Positions 23,175-34,042 of a stretch of 64,000 nt of DNA are shown one piece after another. The position numbers were made by a program, and so were the translations under genes. Numbering within the stretch: the stretch's first letter is position 1; each line of letters starts with the position of its first letter. This DNA comes from Ditylenchus dipsaci. Its lineage: Eukaryota > Nematoda > Chromadorea > Rhabditida > Anguinidae. Under the pieces are notes generated by a model. That model saw only the letters and a list, made by a program, of their open reading frames with translations. It did not search any database and was not told where the DNA came from. The stretch is from contig SADC01000086.1 of NCBI GenBank assembly GCA_004194705.1, forward strand, positions 186,001-250,000, written 5' to 3'.

Positions 23175-25707
23175 TTAGCGCACCAGTTCTGCAGTGGGTC
23201 CCACCAGATGTTCAAGTATCATGGCTTTCATCTCAACGGTAAGCAGAGGGTACTTTTCGTCTCGCCCTAATTTCTTCAAGTCAGAGATTGCGCGGAAGCT
23301 CTTCACAGCACGAGCCTGAATTTTAAAACTGTAAAATTAAAGGGCAAATCCTAATAAAAATATCCATCACCAGTAATCTGTTCAAGCCATACTCCTGAGC
23401 CATCCAGAGTCTGTTAGCCAAAGACACCAACTTGGAGTTTCTCAACAAAAAGTTTTCGCACACAATAAGCAGATCAGCCATTCCAAAGTGATGACCCAGC
23501 TTCAAGAGACTCTCCACATTCGTGCCTAAAACAAGAGGGATAATCATTACGGGACGAGAAGTTGCAATAATCCAAACAAATTTACCTGAAATCGGCTTTC
23601 GCACCGGATAGATGACGTTTAACAACTCGTTGAATTCTTCGTAAGTGACGTCTTTGATGTCGTATTCCTTTATGCTCGGATCCTCGCTGAACATATTTTT
23701 GAACACCGAAGAATGAATCGACAGATACTATAAGGGAAGAAATTGTAAGTAAAAAATAACAATTTGATAACCTACAGCCTTGTTCACATGCACCGGCTTT
23801 CCATCCAACTGTAAGACACAATCCGAATCATACGATGAGATGGAAGGAGCATCTAAGTAGTTCTGAAAACCTTCGTCACTAAATAGAATTGGGAATTAAA
23901 CAGGACGAATTTCTAATTTTGAACATACTCTTCGTAGAACTGAGCAGATCTGCGAGAAACATTTCCATCAGACAAGTTGACATTCTCCACACTAGACGCA
24001 TCAGCAATCGATATTCCAATCCGAGCTGTAAGATTACCATCTCCGTCGAGAAAACCGTAAGCAGGATCGAAAACCCGTGAAGGCAAGATGGTGCAAGAGA
24101 TACGATGATCGGGAGCTTTATGACAAATGCGACGCGAGTCCTGAAACAAATTTATTTATTGATGTCTTTTGATTACTGATTGAACTAATTAAGTCATCAA
24201 AAAAGAGTGGGAGAGCTAATGACAAACACACAAAAAAGTATGAAAAATTATTTTTGGTAACAGACACGCTCTTACGCCTACTACATCAAATAAACAAATG
24301 ATTGGGGAACCGGGACAGTACAGGGTGGTCTAGTATAATTCCAAAATTTTAAAAGGTCTTGTCACTTTTACTTTTCTGTTCGTCTATTATGATCTATGGC
24401 TCATTCGAAAACCCTGTGTTTGCTATTTTATTTAGAAAAACATTGACCCATTTTTGTTAAAAATCATTAAAATCATGACGTTTTTATGAATCTACGGTTT
24501 ATGGCTGGTTTTTTTCTAACAATTTCAGACTGAAATCGGAAAAATTTATATTCGCAAAAAATTTTATTTGTGACATAACAAAATTCTGTCTGACGTAACA
24601 AAGCAAAATTATTATTTAAAGTTTTGCTATAATTTCATCCACTATTTATGCTTCTACTGCACCTATTGAGCCCTAATGAGCCTGTCAAGTCCTAAACGAT
24701 AAGATTCCACAGACCTGTTTATCATTTTCAGTAGAATCTTTCATAAATCTTTGTGAATTATCCAAATCGGTTAATCCAGGTCGTCTATTTGGTGTTCAAT
24801 ATACTCTGCTTTCGATTTTCCCGTAAAGAAAAAGAAACGCACCGGGCTTAGTCTAGAGTGTACGACGACTGAGAGAGATTTGAAGAAAATCGGCCGGAAA
24901 ACAATGAGTCAATAAAAAACAGTCATATCTTAATGACTTTTTTAAACAAAAATGAGCCAATGTTTTTCTAAAACAAAATGGCAAACAAAGGGCTTTCGAA
25001 TGAGACATAAGTAGACAAACAAGAAAGTATTAACTTAACAAAGTATTAACTTATTAAATATTAATACAGGAGAAAAGGCCATTTCAAATTGAGGATATAT
25101 ACTGGACCACCCCAGGATTATTTACGCGCCGGCTAAGCACCGGCGCTTAGCTGGCGCCGGTGCTAATTCTGAACCTGGCGGAGCGCCGGCTTAGCGCCGG
25201 CGCTTAAACAATCCTGGACCACCCTGTATATGGCAGACAGAAAAGCTCGGGTATCCGGAATCCAAAATGAGTCAAATCCCGCGGCTACTCTCCATGCAAG
25301 ATTTGGTGAATGATACAGAAAAAGATTGACAAAAAATAGCATTCAAATGCGAATGCCATTTTCGTTTTAACGTAATTGCGAGCTTCGTGTTGTGAAGAGA
25401 GTACAAAAGCCGTTACCTCAGTGCTCCAATTTTCCTTCGAGCCAATTAAGCAAATTGAGAATTTCACTGCGAAGGGATAGCCACCCGCAAGATTCTTGCA
25501 ATGAATTGACAAAATCATGGAATTGGGGATCTCTGGATCCTTGTTGGCTTGAAAATACCTTAATTTGAAATTTTAGATTCAAAGTGTCAGCTGAAATAAG
25601 TAAAAAACACACCACTCGAAACCTCCGATTTCTTCGGAAGTGGATTTGAACGACTCCTTGCTGCTGAATTTCATGGTTGATCCAGATACGATGCTATCTG
25701 AAACCAT
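23175..25707 (-). CDS. MATH-BTB (BATH/SPOP-type) CUL3 adaptor, 7 exons
   Basis: Proteins of this type recruit substrates through the MATH domain and bind CUL3 ubiquitin ligase through BTB. Exons: 25613-25707, 25417-25558, 23929-24140, 23776-23878, 23586-23727, 23371-23525, 23175-23315. They give 990 nt and 329 aa with consistent phases. The MATH domain covers about residues 10-140: EEIGGFEWYFQANKD, then MILSIHC, AVKFSICLIGSKENW and FDPAYGFLDGDG. The BTB domain covers about residues 165-270: LQLDGKPVHVNKAYLSIHSS, VFKNMF, DVTYEEFNELLNVIYP and LLKLGHHFGMADLLIVCENF. A C-terminal helix (RAVKSFRAISDLKKLG) ends the protein. Worms have a large family of such genes, so no one-to-one name is offered. 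Intron 2 (24141-25416) is filled by a foldback element with CAGGGTG ends. Confidence 0.92.
24321..25227. mobile_element. Foldback/MITE with CAGGGTGGTC ends in the BATH gene intron
   Basis: CAGGGTGGTCTAGTATA is inverted twice (about 25085-25105 and 25213-25227). Inner arms include CATTGACCCATTTTTGTTAA and its inverse. A GC-rich block (GCGCCGGCTAAGCACCGGCG, 25128-25205) sits between the two right ends. Confidence 0.75.
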
Positions 25708-26729
25708 TTATATGAGCACAAAAAAATCGAAATGGAGGAGGTACCCTGGATTTTAGCAGAAGGTGACAACTTCACGCGCTTGTTGTTTTCGACCGACAAT
25801 ATCTGATTTTCACCCATTTCGTAAAGCTGGAAAAGGTTATGTGAAAATAAGTAAAGCGAAGCTTAATCTATCTGGTAACCCTGGGCCAAGCACATGCCCG
25901 TCAGGACAATCGGGCACATATGTAACATTTTTCAAATCAGACAGTAATTTTGAGTAACAAATTAAACAGCTGCAAATAAAGGACCAGCATAAGCCCAGTT
26001 TGAGCGTGACTTTCTGAAGTAATAGGCTAAACGGTCAGAATAAAATAAGCTTCACACAAAACCTTCAAAGTTCTCGAAGCGATAGAATTTTTCTGGTTCG
26101 AGGCGAAGCAATGCCTCGAAACTTTCGAGGTGTGTTTGAGGAATCGAGGCCAAGAAATATCCGGGGCTTCGACAATCCTACAAATCACAAAAAATTTCAG
26201 GATTCTTTAAAAAGCACCGAAAAATTGCGCGATTGCAGCAGCGACTGTTGTAGCGTAAAAAAACGTGACTATCGTGAGAAAAATGCTGCAAAACACGGTA
26301 GATGAGCGATTATTTTAGACAAAGCTTTTTTTCTGGAGCAAAAAGACTTTTTTTGGAGCAAAAAGACTTTTTTTTGGGTCAAATTTTAGCCGGTGCAAAA
26401 AGATATATATTTGCCGCAAAAAAACTTTTTTTGGTGCGTAGTCGTTTCGCAAATTTTGACATTTGTCCTTTTTTGCGAAACGTTTCGCAAATTTTGACAT
26501 TTGTTCTTTTTTTGCGAAAAGTTCAATTCGTACTTCGTACTTCTACTCTTCGTACGTACTTCTACTCGTACTTCTACGTTGAATTCGTACTTCTACTCAT
26601 CTAGTCTGTCATTTGTAACTAGCTGGTTGTCTTGTTACAAGTAAAAGGATTCACGTTGCAGAATGCGTACTATGTTTATTATGGCAGCGCTAAGTAACGG
26701 CCAGTAGCAACTTTACTGATTTAATTTTA

Positions 26730-29700
26730 GTGCTCGTCATGAGGGTGTGGACTAACCAATCTTGGACAAGCGATATGGATGTTATTAGCTGGATGGAGCA
26801 AGTGCGAGACAAGAAACTGAAGCTGAAGGACGTCGTTCCTAACATTCTCAGGGACTTCAACCACAAGCTGACGGAGAAAACAATCTCGAGACACGTTTCA
26901 AAGGCCAACACAGATAATCAAGCTATAGACGTCGTGTAGGCTTACCTTTTTATCTATAAAGGTTATTTTTGTTTTGTATGTTGCAGCTCGATCAAGTCGA
27001 AACATTTTGGGCAGATGAAAGCAGTTAGGCAAAGTGAGAAGGGCTATCATACATTCCGTATCTGCAACGAAAAGAGGAAAGATGTACTACGCATGCTATC
27101 ACTGCGGCGAGTAAGCATCCTTTTATTTCGCACATTCTAGTTTGTAGTTACGTTTCGTAGGATCAAACGTAAGCTAGCGAATGGAGAGGTGATGTCCGCG
27201 TGCCAACACTCCATGAAGCGACTGGGACGGGGGAGTGCGTCATCTTCGGATCTCATCACGTCGAATGCAATCTTTATATGGAAAATGAAATTGCCGCGAT
27301 GAATCTGGACAGAGAGTGCCGCCAAGAAGTGAGGACGCAAGCCGGAGCACAACCACAAACTACATTCGAGAAGGTTGGTTGTTTAATGATTAATTTTATA
27401 TGATTTGAGTGGTTGTTCTTTTAGTTTCAAGAGAAGGCCCTGCAGATGTCGCAAGCTAAAGGGGAAGACGTGTTTGACCAGGCCTCCGTCAACATTAAGT
27501 TCGGCTCGTATGAGGAAAAGCGTCAGCAGCTGTTCCGTCATCGGCGTGAGGGAGTTCTGGTGGTAGAGGATCCTTTCGACTTACCGAACGTCTTCAAGGT
27601 CACTAAGGGATCCACCGAGAGGTACATGAGACACATGAAACAAATTAACTGTTGTCATTTGTTCTTCGATCTAGATGGGAACTCGTGTCGGATCGAGATG
27701 CTGGAGTCGTCGTGATGGGAAGCGATAGGATCTTTCAATTGGAGCCAGATGCAAATTTCTGGCCATGGATGCGACTTTTGACATATGCTCGCCTGATTTC
27801 GGGCAACTGCTCACGATACATGGATTTGTAAGTCTTCTATTTAATCGATCTGTTTAATCGATGTCTTGCCTTTCTTGGATTTAGCTGCCGGTGAAGACAG
27901 ACGACGTACTCAAGCCGAGAGGAGAATGGGTGGTCATTGCATGTGCTTTGATGAAGCAGAAGACGACAAAAGCTACAAAATCGTCCTTAATGCGGTGGTG
28001 GATGCGTGGAAGCGACTCGGACTAGTCCCAGCGTATAAGAACGTCTTTATGGACTTTGAGCAGGCGGAACTAAAAGCGGCGATGGCACTTCTCGGGGCTA
28101 ATGTAAGACTTCGTTATTGTTGGAGCTGGTATCATTTGTTGTTTTCTTTTCAAAAGGTCAAAGGATGCATGTTCCACTACTGCCAAGCCGTCCTTCACTA
28201 CATCAAGGATTTGGGAAAAGGCATGATCAACCGGTACAAAGAGGATGAAGTTTTCCGTTCGCTAATTCGCGCTGTTCTCGCCCTACCATTGTTGCCGCCT
28301 GACTTGGTCGAATTGATTTGGGATGTTTTGAAGAGTGAACTATTGGCTTTGGAGGAGGACAAAATTCTGATCAGGGTATGTGTCTTGACTATATCTTGAC
28401 TTGTGTAGTAGTAAACTCTTTGCTTTCAGCGCTTTGTCTCTTACTCGGGATTCAGTGGCTGTCAAAGCACTTGCACTTGTGGAATTTGTATCGCGAAGAC
28501 ACAAGAACAAATAATGCGGCCGAGGCATACCATTCCTTTCTCAAGAGGTTTCTTGTTTCTTTGTTCAATGTTCATAATTTTTATGATATTAATTATTTAT
28601 GTGTTCCAGGCGTCACGGAGCTCTTCGCCGGCCGGGCAACTCTCTTCTCTTCGCTTTTCTACAAAAGCTTCAATTTCAACAGGCAGTTCGGGTGGTGCGA
28701 ATCGAAGGTGGAGCCAGTGTGAAAAAGAAGAATAGGAAGTATGAAAAGATCAATGATCAGCTGTGGAATTGTGGGAAGACTTTGATGTAATTATTTTAAG
28801 CACATTGAAATTTAACACTTTAAATCGTACTTATTTCAGATCAAGGCCAGGGACAGAAAGTCTGTTGACATCACCACGCACGGCAAAGAGTTTCTCACGA
28901 TAGCTTCCCACCTGGTGCCGGACGTCAACCAGACTGGTCTAAGGACAAAGAAAGCGGAGCGTGCGGCGAAGAACAGGAAGAGACGAGTAACGGAACCGGT
29001 GCCTGTGAAGGGTAAGAAGCCCAAAAAGGAGAGCAGGGAAAGCACAGCCACGTTTGACTTGACAGGTTTGTTATTTTCTCTGTTATTTGCATCCATATTT
29101 AAATTGTTTTGTATAGAACTTTCTGGGAGGGACTCAACATCATCAGGGGACTTGAATTGAAAGAGGACAGAGTGCTGGCCAACAGATTCGGCATTCAACT
29201 GAGACAGAGAGATTTGGACAAGCTGGAGCCAGGACAGTGCCTCAATGACGACATAATAAACTATTACTTGCAGCTTGTGGCGGAAAGAAACAGCGGACAG
29301 GTAATGCACCGTTATTGTTGCCTGTTGCTTAACTACTTTCACGTCAGGTCTTTGCACTTAGCTCTCTTCTCTACACACAACTTGCCGACAAGGGCCTTCT
29401 TCGGTGCTGAAATGGACGGAAGGTGTCGACCTCTTTTCTTTTGATGTGCTGCTGCTGCCCATCTACTTGCCGGGGCATTGGACGTTGGCTGTGGTTCTGA
29501 ATAAGCGCAAACGCATCGACTACTACGACTCAATGGGAGGTAACGGGGCACAGCACATGGAGCAAATCAAGTAAACTTCAATTAATTTTGTGAAAAGCCG
29601 TTGTGAATTTTGTGTGTTTTCAGAGCTTACCTGACAGCCAAGATGGAGAGAAAAGCACCTATCGAGCAAAAAATGGAGAAGTGGATCTGCTTCAACAAGA

Positions 29701-29858
29701 ATGTGGCGTATCAGGAGCTCGGAGCAATGATTGCGGCGTGTTCGTCTGCTACTTCGGCAACTGCGCAGCCTGTGGGAAGTCACCAAGTAATATTGAAATA
29801 GGCATGGTCCGAGAAAGAATCAAGGATGAAATTCTAAATGTAGATTTCACAGTTTAAA
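26730..29858 (+). pseudogene. MULE transposase fused to or followed by a Ulp1/C48 cysteine protease, frameshifted
   Basis: A multi-exon transposon gene. An N-terminal region (exons from about 26739) leads to a possible FLYWCH-like zinc-binding segment (YYACYHCG at about 27095, then a HHVECN end near 27260). The MULE DDE core follows: MDATFDICSPDFGQLLTIHGF (first Asp, 27769-27831), FMDFEQAELKAAMALL (second Asp, about 28050), a GCMFHYCQAVLHYI block (about 28165), and DTRTNNAAEAYHSFLKR holding the final Glu (about 28500). A basic linker (28850-29065) leads to a Ulp1 domain: CLNDDIINYYLQL (about 29240), [13 protein letters not shown] (catalytic His, about 29470), DYYDSMGG (Asp, about 29520) and NDCGVFVC (Cys, about 29730). 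Introns are 40-70 nt GT-AG. Single-base frame breaks appear near 27767, 27965, 28440, 29150 and 29412, so the copy is decayed or the assembly has indel errors. Confidence 0.85.
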
Positions 29859-30054
29859 TGTATGCGTTTGTTATGTTTGTTTGCGGCGGTTAGTATGTAT
29901 AAAATTGGAGTGTTTATCATTGTTGGATGTTTACCTGGCTTGCATGAAATATAAAATGCGGGAGGAACAAAAGGAAAGATCACTATCTCAGTATATAGTA
30001 GTATAATTGTTGAATATGAAATGATATAGAAGTAGAATAGGGAGATATCAAAAT

Positions 30055-30235
30055 TTGACAAATGTCAAAATTTGCGAAAGGTTTCGCAAAAAAGGACAAA
30101 TGTCAAAATTTGCGAAACGTTTCGCAAAAAAGGACAAATGTCAAAATTTGCGAAACGTTTCGCAAAAAAGGACAAATGTCAAAATTTGCGAAACGTTTCG
30201 CAAAAAAGGACAAATGTCAAAATTTGCGAAACGTC
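30055..30235. repeat. 38-bp tandem array forming the right TIR of the MULE
   Basis: Units combine TGTCAAAATTTGCGAAAC with GTTTCGCAAAAAAGGACAAA, about 4.7 copies. Each unit carries the self-complementary TGCGAAACGTTTCGCA. The spurious repetitive peptides here are not genes. Confidence 0.9.
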
Positions 30236-31124
30236 TATATGCCCTTTTTTTGGGTCAAAAAGACTTTTTTTTGGGTCAATATTTTTGGTTCAAAAAGACT
30301 TTTGTTTGGGGCAAAAAAACTTTTTTTTGGAGCAAATTGCCCTTTTTTGGTGCAAAATATTTATTTGTAATTCTGCTTTCCATTTTTCTAACGGGCGACG
30401 GTAAATTCATCTACAGCAAATTCATCTACAAGGTTCAAATCCCTGTGGAGGTGCTCCATTTTATCAGAATGTTCGAATCCGATAGGAAGCATCACTTTTC
30501 AAGGACACTCATTTGGCCTCGATATTTGGAAACTGTGTCTTAAAGCCACTTTTATAGTCCTTTTACAAACTTAGGCAAGGCCTTAGTTGCAGGAAAACCC
30601 TGAACCCCGAAATCCGAGGCGAGTACCTTCGGATATGTAGATATCCACCTGGCTGGCCTAAAAAAAATTTTATTTTTATTTAGACATATGTTAAACCTTG
30701 CTAGCAATTCTGTTTTACAGCACCATATATACATTTGTAGCCACGCGGACCCCTATACCTGGGTACCACCTGTCAAACATGACCCCCACACTCAACAAAA
30801 GTGGGGTTTTTAAAAATGTAGGCAGAAAACTTTCGTCGGATCAGGTAGAATGCGTACAGAAACGGTCATGGAGAAATAAATTGCTGGCACTTTCAGCCAA
30901 AAGGTGGCACTTTATCAGATTTATCCGACTATTGAATGTGTCTCTCCTCCTAAAGCATAATTCGGCATAATTTATCAAATCCTAAGGGGTTGAGCTTTGT
31001 TAGAGTGCGAGGATTTATTGGCGAGCGGGATTCAATCATAAAATACATGGCAGGTTAAAAGAGTCCAAATATTTCGAAAAAAATACAAAAAGACGTATAA
31101 GACAGAATTGAAATAGAGAATGGC

Positions 31125-31226
31125 AAAAAATTTGGAACGCTTCACGAATTTGCGTGTCATCCTTGCGCAGGGGCCATGCTAATCTTCTCTGTATTGTTCC
31201 AATTTTAGTATATGTCCATTTGGAAT
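31125..31226 (-). ncRNA. U6: U6 spliceosomal snRNA-like gene
   Basis: The minus strand reads ATATACTAAAATTGGAAC, then AATACAGAGAAGATTAGCATGG, and on through the ACAGAG box, the GCGCAAGGATGACACGC internal stem-loop and GTGAAGCGTTCC, ending in a run of six Ts, a Pol III terminator. This matches the U6 core essentially base for base, in the form I associate with nematodes. The 5' stem-loop differs: the 14 nt before ATATACT are not the usual GTTC...GAAC hairpin and give only a short TCCA/TGGA pairing. The copy may therefore be a 5'-altered pseudogene rather than an active gene. No upstream PSE or TATA was assigned. Confidence 0.85.
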
Positions 31227-33144
31227 AAAAATAAATAGCAATCGCCTTCTCGTATATATAGCCACATTTTGTTTGGTCTTATAAAGTAGCTGGTTTGACA
31301 GCAAACTAGGCATCTAGAGAAATAATACTCTTTGGTCCTTTTTAAGTATGTGATCAACAACACTTTTATAAAAAAATTGCCAAATAATATTGGTAGTAGA
31401 GATTGCTGCTCTGTGCCTCGCCAAGCATCTCTTACCCTTCTATCCATTTTTAGGCTCTGTTTGTAAAATTAAGCTATCTCTAGTTCAACCAGGGCTCTCA
31501 AAATATGCGACATTCGCAATTTTATCTAACAAATTTCTCTAATTATCTTCATATTATGCGCAAAATCTCAAAATTGGCTAATACCCTATGTAGAGTGTTT
31601 GTAGAGTGTTTCGTACTCATTCGAAAGAAAAGATTTAAGCGCATTGCTGAAAGAAAACTGGGCTCAATTTGACATAATAACAAAAAAGATATGAGCGTTT
31701 GAAGTCAAAAATCAATAAAAATGTTTGCTCATTCAGTCCAAATATTATACCGTATTTTCTCTAATTGCCGCCCCCCCCCCTCTAATTGCCGCCTCTCCCC
31801 TAGAGGTCGATCGAAAAATAAGCGCCCCCCCCCTCTAATTGCCCCCCCCTATTTTTCGAAACCGTGTTTTAACCTTTTTTTGCACAATTTTTTGGTGGTT
31901 AGTTATCAATAAGAAGATGTGTCCAAGATCGTTGTTGTCTGAAGAGGTATATGTCAAGCAGGATCGGAAAATATTCACGTGAACAACACAGGAACTCGGT
32001 TTGAGTTTAAATTGGGTCATGTTAAACTTTAATTCGAGCAACTATTAAACTTTAAAAACAACGACCTAGTACCTTAACATGACCCTATTTAAAGTTTAAC
32101 CTTACTCAATTTAAACTTTACCTTTACCTTAATTAAACTTGCACTTTACCCGATTTAAACTTGGTTTTTACCCAATTTAAACTAGGTTTTCAGTCAATTT
32201 AAACTTTAATTTTACCCAATTTAAACCTTGATGTTACCCGATTTAAACTTCAAAAAGTAGGTCTGTCACCAGGTGGATTCGAACTATCCAATGATGTCTC
32301 GACACTACAGCCTTTCCACTAGGCCCCCAGTGCTTTTATATGTTAACACGTCAAATACCGGTTGTTACAACGGTTTATTTAGATGCAGAATTTAACGCTG
32401 AGAACGCCTGTGTTATTAGTTTTTCAAAATTCGCACTTTGAATATGAGAAACGGCTCATTTTTGAAACCTTGTTTTTCGCGTTTTTAAGCTATCGTTAAT
32501 TTTCATTTTTCTTATGATTTCTATAAACGTCTATACCACTGAGCTAACTAGGCCACTTGACTGCCCTACGACCGGGTACACATTATGACCGGGTACAGAC
32601 TGGGTTCTTTCTTTTGAGAGTCTTTGGTTCGTTCGGCTAACTAACCCGCGGATAGTGACTTTCTGTCAATTTTTTTCACACTATCGTGATGTGTCGCTTT
32701 TCGACACGAGTTCAGCGCGAAATTCTGCACCTCAACAAAAATATGTCGAAATTAGAAGAATTAATTAGAATCGGTTTGAAATTTCCGATATTAACAATCT
32801 AAACCCATGATTTGAATTTTAAAATCCGGGAATTCCTGATAAAATAGAACATCTGACAATCCTGTCTACAATAATAAAAATCGATCTCAGGTTCGATTTG
32901 GTTAACAAAGCTGAATGTGCCACCTTTTACCGAGTTATGTTACTTTTTGTTGTTGACTGTAAAAAAGTTTATGGCCATTTCGAAACTGCCGAATTTCTTG
33001 AAATACCCTAGACAATACAGAAATTGATCATTTCAACAAAAAGTTCACTTTCCAGCCAAAAAGTGACATAACTCGATAAATGGTGGCACTTTTCAGATTT
33101 TTTAACCAAAACTCAAAAATGGTGGCACTTTTCGGTACAATTTC

Positions 33145-33492
33145 GGTATGCCCCCACCACTCAATTTCGGTATGCCCCACCACTCAATTTCGGTATACCC
33201 CCACCACTCAATTTCGGTATACCCCCACCACTCAATTTCGGTATACCCCCACCACTCAATTTCGGTATACCCCCACCACTCAATTTCGGTATACCCCCAC
33301 CACTCAATTTCGGTATGCCCCACCACTCAATTTCGGTATACCCCCACCACTCAATTTCGGTATACCCCCACCACTCAATTTCGGTATACCCCCACCACTC
33401 AATTTCGGTATACCCCCACCACTCAATTTCGGTATACCCCCACCACTCAATTTCGGTATACCCCCACCACTCAATTTCGGTATACCCTCACC
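33145..33492. repeat. 24-bp minisatellite, about 14 copies
   Basis: The unit CACCACTCAATTTCGGTATA plus a C run of variable length is repeated in tandem. Four degenerate inverted units follow at 33570-33670, so the locus is a foldback of minisatellites. All three plus frames are open, which is a consequence of repeat length and not evidence of coding. Confidence 0.9.
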
Positions 33493-34042
33493 ACTCTGTT
33501 AATAATTGGATGTTTCAGGTTGTTCAAAATTGTTCAGTTTTGTATAGAATTAGTAAATTAGAGTGCTGTGGTATACCAAAATTGAGTGGTGGGGGTATAC
33601 CGAAATCGATTGGTGGGAGTATACCGAAATTGAGTGTTCGGGGTACCGAAATTGAGTAGTGGGGTATACTGAAATTTAGCCAGGTACACTATGTACCCAT
33701 CCTGAATGGGTTCTATTTTAAGAATACGAATTTCAGGTATAATCTCCTAGGTAATAAGTCCTGGTTATCACCATCTAACACTTCTTAGGAAGCTAGTTAA
33801 CATCATTCGGTATTAGTGCTTCTTTGGTACACTACCTGGTCCCCTGGGGGCACTAATGTGAACGACCTGCGACTTCCTACTACTACTAGTCTACTACTAC
33901 TACTCTCGTGAAAGTGCCATTCTTTTTTAGAATTTCCCCTTCAGGAGCTTGGAGTTGAGATGCGCACACTCACATACCTTAGACACAAATCACTCGAAAG
34001 GGACTCTGGATGCATGAAAATCATGCATCCCGAGTTTATTTA

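Larger units (their letters stand above)
26311..30360 (+). mobile_element. Mutator-like (MULE) DNA transposon with Ulp1 protease and tandem-repeat TIRs
   Basis: The coding part encodes a DDE transposase and a Ulp1-type protease on the plus strand. It is bracketed by inverted blocks built from about 38-bp units containing TGTCAAAATTTGCGAAACG. There are roughly two units on the left (about 26445-26515) and about four and a half on the right (30055-30235), in opposite orientation. Outside these lie runs of AAAAAGACTTTTTTTGG-like repeats (26320-26440 and 30240-30355). Exact element ends and a target duplication could not be fixed by eye. Confidence 0.75.

Noticed and set aside
25285..25420. Extension of BATH exon 2 into an open frame (VTAFVLSSQHEAR...)
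   Set aside because: The GAG|GTAACG donor at 25417 gives the correct phase with exon 3 and a continuous MATH alignment; the extension has no in-phase donor.
28836..29357. 173-codon frame on the minus strand
   Set aside because: Antisense shadow of the MULE basic linker and Ulp1 exons; no family features.
32270..32335. tRNA gene on the minus strand (CTAGTGGAAAGGCTG and GTTCGAATCCACC)
   Set aside because: No 7-bp acceptor stem forms; treated as a SINE-like remnant.
33080..33659. Long overlapping frames with repeated HHSISVYP / TTQFRYTP peptides
   Set aside because: All three plus frames are open because the repeat unit has a length divisible by three and lacks stops; there are no start context or splice sites.
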